NCBI GenBank assembly: GCA_965153455.1
Contig: OZ234494.1
Coordinates: forward strand, 12,276,001-12,340,000
From: Sphagnum compactum
Taxonomy: Eukaryota; Bryophyta; Sphagnopsida; Sphagnales
Direction: 5' to 3'
Length of the DNA: 64,000 nucleotides
In this document: piece by piece, positions 10,076 through 21,200 of the stretch
Numbering within the stretch: the stretch's first letter is position 1
Layout of the letters: each line of letters opens with the position of its first letter
Translations under genes and position numbers: made by a program
The notes under the pieces: model-generated
What the model saw: only the letters and a program-made list of their open reading frames with translations
What the model was told of the DNA's origin: nothing
Database searches by the model: none

Positions 10076-13000
10076 CTCCCACACTACTGATGGGGTTCAG
10101 TTGTTGTTGGTCTGGTATATAGGCCTATGCATGGTAGGTAGGTCTATAGACTCCATCTATGCACTGGTATTGAAATTTGAATTAATTAATTTTTTTAAAT
10201 AATAATAATTAATTTTAAATTTTAAAAAATCAAATAACAAAAAATATATATGAAGGAAAATATTAAATCTTCAAGAATATTCTACTTGTTAAAATGAAAT
10301 TTTTCAAAATTAACTAATTATTCAACAGACATGTGTCAAAGTTGCCATGGTACCATGGTAAAACAATAAGCCTAATAACTAGGTAATAATGTAATAACTA
10401 GTCACAAAGGGTAGGCCCATTCATGGGTCCTTCCCTTGGTTCCCCCCAAGGTCCCCTACTTCTTCTAGTGGGCGGAGTGTTTCACATAACCAACAATAAA
10501 ACCCTAATTAGAACATGAGAACCAACAATAAAACCCTAATTAGAACATGAGAACCAACAATAAAACCCTAATTAGAACATGAGAACCAACAATAAAACCC
10601 TAATTAGAACATGAGGCAATACAATCATAGAGGAGCCCATATGAGATGAGGCTCTTATGTTTCAAAAGTAGTTCAAATATGCCCAAAATTGAATATGGAT
10701 GTGACTCTTTCATTGAGCAAAGTGTGGGGAATTGAGTTTTGGTTTAGGGTTTAGGGTTTAGTGATCATTGTACCACTAATTTTGGAGCCTTCCATATTGT
10801 TCTTACAATCATTCAATGATTTATAATCAACTTACCACCTTCGTGTATAAATCTTTGAAAATCTCGCCAATAGTTTGTCCTTGCTCTTGAAATTCTTAAA
10901 AACGTCCATATATACATGTCAAGTCTTGGGTTTAGGGTTTAGGGTTTAGTAAGTATGCACCAAATATGACATCAATATAACATTGGTTGAAAGTTCAAAA
11001 ACCCACTCTTTTCAATCATATTGGAAAATTTGTTTTCATCCATTTGCTATTTCTTGAATTTTTGCTCATTTGTTTGTTTTTTTTTTTCCTTTCGAAACAC
11101 TTATATATTGTAATGCAGATTAGGTTCATTATCATACACAAATTCAATGATTAATTAATTGGATTGTGTGTTCAAGTGCCAATGGGTGCACAAATTGCTC
11201 TTGGAATGTTGAACTTTTATTTAATATTCCTTTAAAAATGATTAAATTCTTCAATTCTCCAATCCACAATATTTTGTAACATGGAAATGATGATGTGAAC
11301 CTACGATATTTTATTCGTAAAAACAAATGAGGATGACAATTCAAGCAACTCTACCTCAAGAAGCTCTGTCTTAAAACAATGTTTTACATAAAATTTACAA
11401 AAACATGCAATGAAAATGTTTTCATTATTGTGAACTCAAGTTAAATGGGTTTAAGTGTTCATTGACTTCTAAATGAAAAGGGCCTTTGAATGTATATATA
11501 TATACTAACAAATCATATTTACAAACTCAAAATTAGAACTCCACAATATGTAAGGTCACACCATGGTTTTTTTCTTAATTTTATAATTTAATTGAAATGG
11601 CAATCATCCACAACATGATTTAAATAAGTTTGGCTACATATTAGATATGAAAATTAGGGGGGAAAAAACAAAAGACTTCTATATTCTTGGCTACCTACTA
11701 GAACTTATCATAAAAATTTAGCAATTTGGAAAAAAAAATTCTCAAAATTTAGCAAATTTGGGCCTTTTTTAATGAAAAATCCTTTTTATGGGTTGACATC
11801 ATTTTTTTATGTCAAAATCTGATGAAATTTCACCTAAAAAATAAATTGGGTTGTACATGCCACCCCCTTTCCTTCAACCCCACAAATGAATGTAAGCATC
11901 TAAAGAAACTGTATTGTGTACAAATAAATCAGAGTTTTTTTTTTCTTTTTTTTTGCATGTGTAGGCAACTTTCTTGAAAGGGTTTAGTAGTATGTGCACA
12001 ATACAATAAATATTTAAATGCTTTGAATGAACTCTACCAATGGATGGACAAAATCTAAATGACAAAAGTTGATAAGCTTCTCTTTTAATTTTTACATTCC
12101 ATTTCATTTCCATGATGTTTCATTTGTACACGTTTGAGGATTTGGCAACTCTTAGATAATGTAGTTTTTTAGTTGCATTTTGAATTTCAATGAAAGGTGT
12201 TTCGTTGTTATGATTGTGGGTTTACTTAGAGAGAGAAATATCCCAAAAAATTTACATCTTGTGATTGCCAACTAAAAGAGCTTTATGCATATGGTCTTCA
12301 AAAATTAATAAAGCAATAATAATTTAGATCATGAAGTGCCCTTTGCATTTGGTGACCAATTGGGGCCTTGTGTAATAACTAATGAAATGGCAAAAGATGT
12401 TGAAACCATTTGGGTTCACCAAATGGAAGATGCAATATACACACCCACATGAAGAGTCACATACATTACATTTCAAAGGAACAGAAACGTTAATGGTTTC
12501 TTGTTATACATTGGGAGCATGTTTGGTAGTTTGATGCAATATAAATTGGTTTCTGAATATCTAACTTAGATAATTGTATCAAAAATGTATATTTAAAAAT
12601 AAAAAACTGAACGATTAATTCAAATGAATAAACGACTTTATAGAAAAATTCATATTTCACTATATATTTCAATTTATGGTTTTCAAAATCTTTCAAAATT
12701 ATTCTTCTTTGTATCAATGGCATCAGACTATTTTTTATGTAAAAAAAAATCAGTCAACTAAGCATTTTAGTATATATAATGAATTCATAATCACATGATA
12801 TGGAATGTGATGCAAGGTTTTTAGCATTTCAAAAGTCCAATATGTTATGGTAAATCAAATTTTATTTATGAAATTCATACAATGTGATCATATCACATGT
12901 AATAAAAAAATTTGAGTCATTTTAACATATTATTCATTTTATATTTTGTTCCATGGCTTGTGATTGATAATCCAACAAAATGTGATAAGATTATGTATTT

Positions 13001-13080
13001 CACCTTAGTGTGTTTTCACCCATACTCCCTTAAATAAAAAAATTTACTCTCAAAATAAAATTATAATTTTAAGTTTTGCC
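10076..13080. other. AT-rich gene-free DNA
   Basis: Apart from the 32-bp array and two short TTTAGGG runs, this stretch is AT-rich with homopolymer tracts and no frame of coding quality. The open frames near 11144, 11874 and 12490 on the - strand are composed of low-complexity AT codons and match nothing I recognise. No terminal repeats were found by eye. Confidence 0.5.
10488..10615. repeat. Four perfect tandem copies of a 32-bp unit
   Basis: The unit starting AACCAACAATAAAACCCTAA repeats four times without a difference (10488-10519, 10520-10551, 10552-10583, 10584-10615). Perfect identity implies recent expansion. It contains one ACCCTAA half-telomere motif per copy. Confidence 0.95.
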
Positions 13081-13122
13081 CTTTGGTGCATATATAGGCT
13101 ACAAGAACACACCTCTTGACAA

Positions 13123-13715
13123 TGGCATGGGATGAAAATGAGGTATTATTGGGAACGTCTTGAGAGCCATGTGAATAACAAAAATCTAAAAAATCCAAAA
13201 ACTCCCAACCTTCCACAAAAGAAAAAACAAGATAAGATAAACATATCAAGAACTTGGGAAACATGTTGGCAATCCATTGGGAACATAATGGGAACAACAA
13301 ATCCAAAAAATCCAAGACCCTTCCCCCTCCCCCCCCACCCCACCCCACCCCACCCCACCCCACCCCAAAATGATATGGGATAAAAATGAAGTGTTATTTT
13401 GAACATCTTGGGAAGTTGGGAAACACATTGGGAATTCATTAAAAACATGGTGGGAACATTTTGTGAACAACAAAAATCCAAAAAATTCAAGATCCCCCCC
13501 TCCCCCACCTTCCTAATATTTATTAAAGTGTTCCTTTGTCCACATAAAACATATATATTTTGTTGAGAGCGGTGCTTTGACATAAAGCTAGAAAAGTGTG
13601 ATGATAAGTAGAAGGAATTACATATTGGAAACTTGGGAAACATGTTGAAAGTTCATTGGGAACATAATGGGACACATTGTGAACAACAAAATCCCAAAAA
13701 TCCAAGACCCCCGCA
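13123..13715. repeat. Degenerate tandem repeat with C-rich junctions, including a (CCCCA)n run
   Basis: A core reading CTTGGGAAACATGTTGG, then CCATTGGGAACATAATGGG, AACAACAAATCC and CAAGACCC appears at about 13253-13320, 13412-13497 and 13631-13711, with a more diverged copy at 13150-13205. Each copy ends in a cytosine-rich tract. The one at 13325-13369 is eight or so CCCCA repeats and would be G-quadruplex-prone on the - strand. The - strand frames here simply translate the repeat. Confidence 0.8.
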
Positions 13716-15990
13716 TCACAATCCCCAAAAAACTCATGAGCTTCTAAGGTGCATGTTGGATCACCTCATTGGCTAAAAATAATTTATATTCCGAATTGTT
13801 TTTGTATCGATTTTTTACATAGGCTAATGACCCTTTGGAAGAACATGGGTACCTATTGAAAATAAAAAGATGCAAAAGTTTAAGCAATTTATGATACGTT
13901 AGAACTTGATCAAGTAATCTATAGTAGGTGTTGTTCCAAAAGTACTGGATTAGGTAGGATTTATATCAAATTAATTAGTAGTGTTTGATCTAATAGTTTT
14001 TATATCACATTGATTAATAGTCATTAATAAAAGTCTTGGATTTTTTTATTAGAAAATCTAATTTGGACAAGCGTTGAAAATACCACTATGGCATTTTGGA
14101 CAAGTCAATTTTGACATGTCATTGTGACTAGAGTGGTCTTTTTTTATTAGCATAATATGAACCATTTAACTGGTCATTTTGACTAATGAACAATGAACCA
14201 TTTGACTAGTCAATTTTTTGCCCATATTTAAATAATTTACTTAAAATTTTATTATCAAAAAAATATTTTGTGGTAGGTAGATGGATAGGTAGGTCATAAA
14301 AAAGTAGGTAAATAGGTAGGTGGTAACTTAGTTTAACCTATCTTTTTTGACCCGCCTTAACTTAACTTAGTACATCCTATTTAATTTATTTAGCCTACCA
14401 TACCTACTTTAACCCCTTAAATATGGACATAGGTTATAAGTGTTAAAAATTGAATTCTTGACCTCCCCAAAGATAAACCAAGTTTTTAACAAATTGATCA
14501 CATCATCAAAAAATGTTCAACTTTTGTCAAGTTTTTTATTTCACATGTTTATTTTGACATATCACTATAAGACTATGAGATACATAGGTAGGTAGATTGT
14601 AGGAAGTAGGTGGGTGGGTAGGTTAATAGGTAGGTGGGTCGGTGGATAAGTAGATCAGTAGGTGGGTGGGTAGGTGCATAAATAGATAAATAGGTGGGTG
14701 GGAATGTAAGTAGTACATGTATGTAGGTAGGTGGGTGGGTTGGTAGGTAAGTACTACATCGAGGTAGGAGGGTGGGTTGGTAGGTAAGTAGGTTGTAAAA
14801 TTGTAGGTGGGAGATAGGAAGTAGGTATGTAATAAGGACAAGATGTCTCATTTGATTAGAAAACATTAGTCATTTTGATTTATAATGTCAATTTTTTTTT
14901 TATTCAATTTGATTAGATGTCCCATTTAACTAAAACCCATTGGCCATTTTGACTAAGATTGTCCAATTTGATTAGACGTATTGATCAAATATGTCACTAT
15001 AATCGAATTGATTAATTAAAAAATACATGTTTTAAGTCTCTAGTCAAAATGGACATGTCCATTAATAAAAAGAAACGAGTTAATCAACTTGAATTGTTTG
15101 AAAAACCAAGAATTCTAGTAGTGAATGCTTCTATATTGAATCATTTCATTAGATAGGTTATGCTACTTAAATTGTTTGACTAGGTAATATATGATAGTTG
15201 GATAATATTTAATCAAGTGATCTTTGTTGTTGAAGTACATGATAAAATAATTGTTTCTTTTTCCATTGCTTTAATTAAACCATTTGAACATATTTTTCTT
15301 CGACATGAGTAGTATTGGACTACACTTCACATGTTGTTGTAGCAGTCATTTTAGCTTTAGGTACACTAGTTATTAATCCAATATAATGCAAGTAATGCAT
15401 AACTTGCTTGATTTTTTGGTTATGGTAGTTTTTTTAATGACTAGTCTTTCATGGTATCAGTAATAGTAACATATGTTTCCACCTTCCAACTAGTTTTATC
15501 TCCCCTAATTTTTACATGGTGGAACATATTTTCCAAGCAAGTGCATTCATTGATGTTCCTTCACCTCTATGTGCTTGAAGTTTTTCACCACAAAAAGGGC
15601 ATTCCAACTTTTCATCTCCATGGTGTTGTTCCACTACTAGATCACCATCCTCCCTTCACGATTGGTACTCATAGGGCATTGTTTCGGAAACATTAGGTAG
15701 TTTTTGTATATAGGGTAGCCAAAAAGGATGTCAATACCTTGTCACTCCTCCTCCCTTATTTGGCCATATATCCCAATTTGCTATAATAACATTATTGGAA
15801 TTTTTGTAGTTAGATTTTCCACATCTTTTTCTACAATTTGATCTAATTGTTTCTTCAAACTCCTTGTCATTACCTTAGTCATGATGGCTATTAGGTAGTG
15901 CACTATTGCAAATTACCCCACCCCAATTGCTATGAATGGTGAAAGTTTTAGTTTATTACAACTTAAAGGTTAATAGTGGTAGTGTAGACC
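13716..15990. other. AT-rich spacer left of the Helitron remnant, with possible retroelement scraps
   Basis: There is no gene. On the - strand, about 15560-15900 gives broken frames with a TRSLKKQLDQIVEK segment and a CPFCGEKL segment. The first resembles basic/helical stretches near the end of some Ty3-type gag-pol proteins, but the match is too short to call. The rest is AT-rich with GTAGG repeats noted separately. Confidence 0.35.
14573..14830. repeat. GTAGGTGG-type minisatellite
   Basis: This is an irregular array of GGTAGGTAGG / GGTGGGTGGG / TAAGTAG words over about 250 bp. A smaller patch of the same type lies at 14270-14330. It translates on the - strand to repetitive Pro/Thr/Leu/Tyr sequence that should not be taken for a gene. 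Confidence 0.85.
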
Positions 15991-16086
15991 AATAATTAAG
16001 TTCTCAAAACATATGCTAATGTTGAAAGTTTGAATTCACAAATTTTGAAAAATCTAATAAATCAATATGAATAACTTCAGTTGGAT

Positions 16087-17020
16087 GTTGTCATAGATGA
16101 AATATCTTTGGTTGACACAAATATGTTTAATGTTATTGATCAAATATTATGATAGATAAAACATATTCATAGCAAAAAAGTTTTTGGCCTTGATGGTCAT
16201 AGTTTCAAATGATTTTTACCAAGATCCACATGTGAGGGGCAAATGGATGTTCGAAAAGTCTAATAATAGGCTTGAAGCTTTAACTCCAAATTTTTGGCAT
16301 GATCACATAAAATGTTATGAATTACACATGGTCATTTGTCAAAATGATGGGAATTTGTTCATATGCTTATTAGATTCAAAATAACATCTTATACCCAAAT
16401 AAACATCAACACTTTGAAAACACACATGTTTACAAACAACTCCAAATAACTCCAAAATACCACATTTATTTTACACTAATAAAACATGTAGTCCTAATGA
16501 TTTGGTATTCCCAAAAAAAAAAAAGGTCAAACTTTCATTATTAAAGCTATAAATATTCTACATCATTTAGTACCATCCACCTACCATTTACCAAATGACC
16601 CCAATAAAACTACATGATTACATAATATATTACGAGTTAAAGAAACATGTTTCATTAAATTGTGTGCAACTAATGATGTGCTTGTTTAATGGACCTAATG
16701 GTTTGTTCAAACCAACAACTTGTTTGAACAATAAACCATACATTTGGATTGACTTTATGAATCCCAATATAGGTTTTCACACACAACATAAAAATGCATT
16801 TATGTATAGAAACGGAAAAATACGATCAAAACGGACACCCATAGAACCTATTGTTAAAGAAAAGACAATTAAGCAAATGCCATATGCCATTAGTTGAATA
16901 TGATTTCCAATTCAACCTAGAACAATGCACTAGTCCCAAGGGTTGTCATTAGATGAAATAACATTTGACCCTACTACATTTGTTAATAAACATGGAGCTT
17001 ATACAATTCTCTCTCGTGTG
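16087..17020 (+). pseudogene. Pif1-like Helitron helicase pseudogene
   Basis: This is the helicase half of the element described above. Motifs II, III and the V/VI region are recognisable but split among frames. In-frame stops follow the Walker B block (TGA near 16150) and sit just before SQGLSLDE (TAG at about 16932). A-rich slippage at 16505-16524 and 17028-17038 marks further frameshifts. The Walker A motif is not found upstream of 16000, so the N-terminal half is deleted or decayed. Confidence 0.75.
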
Positions 17021-17705
17021 TGTACCCAAAAAAAAAAAGGTCTTCTTAACATCTCATTTTGATATGACAAAATACAATCATATATGCGTCTTTGACAACC
17101 ATGACAATATAATGATGTACAACAACAATGGAACTCTACAATTGTATAGAGCAGTGATGCACATCAGATCATGATTTATTGCAACCACTTTTAATTCTAA
17201 CACTGGAAAAGCCATACATGTTATTTCTTTGTGTAAATCTCATTCTACTTCTTTGACAAAGGTTGTGGAAATACTACAGGAATTCATCATTGTAACACCA
17301 AACTCACGTCCCACAATTGTTTTTTGCGCAATCTCATCATTAACAATGCTTATAGCCATAGATGGTTCATTGACTTCTCCATGACTTCTAGAGTTTAATC
17401 AATCTCAAACCTCCATATCCATACTTCCACAACACAAAATGGTTCATCATTTGATCATATACGCACAAATATCCTTGGTTGTGGATTCTTGGTAGGCGTA
17501 TTAGAAGCTTATTACCCAGATGATCATATACCCATGTACATTGCATCCAGACTCCCTAACAATTTGCCCTTGTTTAATAAACAGCAACAAAACCTTTGTT
17601 TCTACTTGAGCACACACATATGCCATATATACATCATGCATTTCATACTCTGTACCAGGACAGAGCTACATCACGGTCCTCACCAGCTTGTTGTCTAATA
17701 AGCCA
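17020..17705 (+). pseudogene. Endonuclease/exonuclease/phosphatase-like remnant downstream of the helicase
   Basis: Fragments read MYNNNGTLQLY, then TFNSNTGKAIHVISL and EFIIVTPNSRPTIV. In intact family members the last of these leads into LGDFN, which is lost here. The series ends in LEAYYPDDH-IPMYIASRLPN. The order and spacing fit the C-terminal half of an EEP nuclease fused after, or adjacent to, the Helitron helicase. Stops and shifts separate the pieces. An alternative is an independent LINE-type EEP fragment that landed beside the helicase. Confidence 0.55.
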
Positions 17706-18280
17706 CATGTCTTATGGATCAGCAAGTGAGGTCAAGAAACTCTTCGGAGCCTGACCAATTGTTCCCTTAGAAAGCCCCCAAAAGGTGCCAGGTGTTTAGG
17801 AGTTAAGAAAACTTGGAACAGTATCTAGTTCTAAATCCCAGACAAACCAATATTGAATCCTATGAAGGAGGGCATAAAGCCCTTCAACATGCACAGAAAA
17901 TGACATATTCTCCCATTGGAATTGTGGGTCCAGCTAAAATGAATCAAGAGGTACATCAATACATATATTTCCGGGATGAGACCACAATCATAGTTGGCAA
18001 ATATAAATGTGATAGACCCTCCCTATCTCTGTCTGCACAACTTTGCATATTGAAGATAGCAAAATGGAAAATTTCTTGTGTTTATTTTTGGCATTTGCAG
18101 GAACCCAAGTCATATATCTCCTTCTGATCCAAGTGAAACTATGAACTTACAGTCTCCATAATACAACCTACTCAGACCGCAGCGGCTCTGATGAGGAGGA
18201 AACCTTTTCCAGTCTTTAGGGCAAAAAAAAGTTAGGAAATATTTTCAGTCTGTTTACCACCTCACACTTTCAAGTCAGCA
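17706..18280. other. Unassigned stretch between the Helitron remnant and the WD40 gene
   Basis: It contains a 104-codon + strand frame at 17813-18127 (MEQYLVLNPRQTN...), which I do not recognise and which may still belong to the mobile element. The last ~150 bases are likely 3' UTR of the - strand WD40 gene, whose stop is at 18281-18283. Confidence 0.35.
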
Positions 18281-21200
18281 CTAGCGGAGTGTATATACAT
18301 CAATACGCATGTCATCTCCAGCAGCATACAAAAGGTTTCTGCCATTTGCCCACTTCAAGTCATGGTACCTACCAATGCGTCGGTTGTCTTTAAATGGCTC
18401 TGCCAGTCGGGCTGTTGGCCTTGGATTTGAGAAGTCAGCAAGATAAAGGCCCCGTAATGTACTCACTGCTGCACAGTTTGGCCTACCTCCCAAAGCAACT
18501 TTCAATACAGCACTGTCGTCAAGCTGCAATGATGCTACTGGCGCACTCCCACCCTGCTTGACAACAACATCCTTAAATTTTTGAGATTTCAACATGCTTG
18601 TGATCAAGCTACTCGACAATTTATAAACTGGAGTCTGTGGTGGGTTGGGTTCGTAGCAAGGCATGAATAAAGTTAAGCTTACCTGATTGGCCAAAGTTCG
18701 AAAATCCCATCGAAGTACCCGTGTGTCCATACCAGCAGAGAGAATGAAATTTGTGTCAATTGCATCAAGACATGTAATCATTGCATCATGGGCTTGGAGT
18801 CGTCCAGTCTTTGCAACAGTACCAAACATTCCTGTGGCCCATCCATGTCAACAACATATGAAATTTCAACCTTCCAAACACAAAGCACAACTACTACTAC
18901 TACTACTACTTCTTGATATAGGTCTTTTCCTGGCAAACACTTCAACAATCATTGACAGAATACCTCCCAAGGAAAGCCTTTCTGCATCACTAGCTGGAGG
19001 TCTTCATTTGACTGGTGGTCATTTCAGGTGGGAAAAACAGATACTTAGAGCACTCACCAACACAACGCTCCCTCCGCCGATCCCAGACACGTACAGTAAA
19101 ATCTCGGGAGCCAGACATGAAAATGTTGTGATTTGGAGGAAACAAAGACACACATGTGATCAAATCCTGCAAACAACCAACATATATCAAGACAGTCAGT
19201 TGCATACCGCAACATCACCTTGGAAATTGAGAAAACATCACCACCAAAAAGGGTGGGGTGCTCTAGTCAACCACTCGCATAGTTGAGAGAGAAAAAGCAA
19301 GCAATACCTCATGTTCTGCATATTGTCGAACAGGTTGCAGATTGGCGAATGAGGAAGCGGCATTGATGTCATAATAACACACCCTCTCATCAAGCCACGG
19401 TCCAGACCTGTCAATTGGAGAATGGTGCAGATTCTCATCTTTAGTCATTGCTAGACCAACATCACCAGTTACAATCAAGCACCTACAGCTTCTTCAACAT
19501 CTGCTGCTAACTTCTCAAGGGTGATAAAGCACTTACCCTTCAGGAGCTGATGTGTGCACTGTCTCCCCCGTGACAAATGCATGCTCCATTCCACCCATTG
19601 CCTAGATAACATAAAACACTAATCATTATCTAGAACCCAGTCAAGAGAAGGAGTCACCACAATTTCCCGCCTAAGAATTGGGTACTACCAAAGACCACTT
19701 GCATATGTTTCATGATTATGGTTCTGGTATAGGGGTTGGTTAAACCTTGATACATGCAACTAGTTTAGAAGAATCTTTCGATAGCATGCCCTGCTCCTTC
19801 CACCCATGACCTGCTGCTCCATAGCGTTGGATACAAGGTGGGGGTAACAGGCGATTTCCCCCTTGGCCAGATGAATCCTCCTACACACCACCCACCATAT
19901 GACGTCACAAACCAAGTTAATACATGCCAGTGTTTTTTATAGGAATTTTTGTTTGCATCCAAAGTGGTAATCAGCATAGGAAGATGTAGAAAAAGTGGCA
20001 ATAACCCCTAGGAAGATTTAGCCAAATCTGGCTATAAACCAGAAATAACATACAAATCTTTAATCATTGTTCTATATTTTGGCTACACAATGAAAACCAA
20101 GTATATGAATCTGGTGATTTTTACTTTTCTTTTCCTCACTTCTGGCAACTGAAAACCTGCAAAATCAATTCTCTGAATTTTGAATTTTTGTTTTCATTTT
20201 CGGGTGAAATTTCACCAGTAAGAATATTTTTGATACATGCTTCAGACAGATACTGAAAAATGGAACGTCCATTGGTTTATGGAACTAACTGAGAGCTTCA
20301 GACAAGGTCAACAAGTTCACTACAGAAACACTGATTGCACAGATAATGTAGATATATGTGGGCTACCTTTGCAACACCACAGACGAGCAACATTTGGTGT
20401 GAAGAATTGATGTCCATGGAGCAAGCATAGTGGGAAGCCATATCCACTGTCTCGGATACCTACATTATCACTGTCAAGAATGAGCAATAACATAGAAAGG
20501 CAAAGCAAGAAGTCATCCAACCTGGAAAAAGCTCAAGATTTACAACTGCATGCATGTCTTGGCTATGCAACAAATTTTTAGTTGGAAGTTTGGTAAGTAA
20601 TGTTCATACCACACAACAGCATTTCTGAAGCCTACAAAACAGATTAGGTGTAAATTGAGGCTTTTGTGAGAGTTGAAAACCTTGATAGCTTAAACAGTTT
20701 ATTCAAGTGGGTCATGTAAACACGTCAGTAAAAACATGGAGAGATGATGAAGCAACCATGATAACAAATGGGGATAGGAACATACTTTTCCATCTGCTGT
20801 CCACACAATGAGAGTGCCATCTTTTGCCCCACTAATGAGCTGATTGCGTTTATCATCTGCCACATGCCCATCAAGGATTAACCATGTGAGAAAGAGTCCT
20901 TGGCACTTGGTCAGAATCAAAGGAAGCATAGAGAAGTCTACAACACCCAAGGGCAGCATAAACAAGCTTATGGCATCAAGAGAAAAGAAAGTTTGTAAAT
21001 TGAAGTTCAGATGCCAACCATAAGACATTGCAAATATGGGGTTTTGGTGACCCCTGTAGGAGTCTGCCGCATGTAAACCTGGCAACCCATCCTCAAGCAA
21101 ACAATAAGAAATCAGTATGAAGGAAAATGGCAGAAGCCAAGCTCACTGAAAGTCAAACAAGAATATCCAGAATGACATGTTGAATTTGGGATCAGTTGCA

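Larger units (their letters stand above)
16000..17705 (+). mobile_element. Decayed Helitron-family element: Pif1-like helicase followed by an EEP endonuclease-like remnant
   Basis: Several + strand frames, broken by stops and frameshifts, line up in the order expected of a Helitron helicase. The Walker B block VVIDEISLVDTNMFNVIDQ is at 16087-16149. VSNDFYQDPHVRGKWMFE (normally GDFYQLPPV) lies within 16184-16384 and ends with ELHMVICQND. NKPYIWIDFMNPNIGFHT lies within 16595-16897. The C-terminal motif block SQGLSLDEITFDP followed by KHGAYTILSRV is at about 16935-17020. Downstream, about 17190-17370 reads like an endonuclease/exonuclease/phosphatase domain (TFNSNTGKAIHVISL, then LTKVVEILQEFI), and 17489-17600 reads GVLEAYYPDDHIPMYIASRLPNN, the usual SDH catalytic end of that fold. 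The Walker A part and any Rep nuclease region are missing or unrecognisable, and no hairpin/CTRR 3' end was found. The element is dead. Confidence 0.75.

Noticed and set aside
13061-13705. Several - strand frames with Gly/Trp and Cys/Pro runs
   Set aside because: Translation of the tandem repeat and its (GGGGT)n tract.
14573-14866. - strand Pro/Thr/Tyr-rich frame
   Set aside because: Translation of the GTAGG minisatellite.
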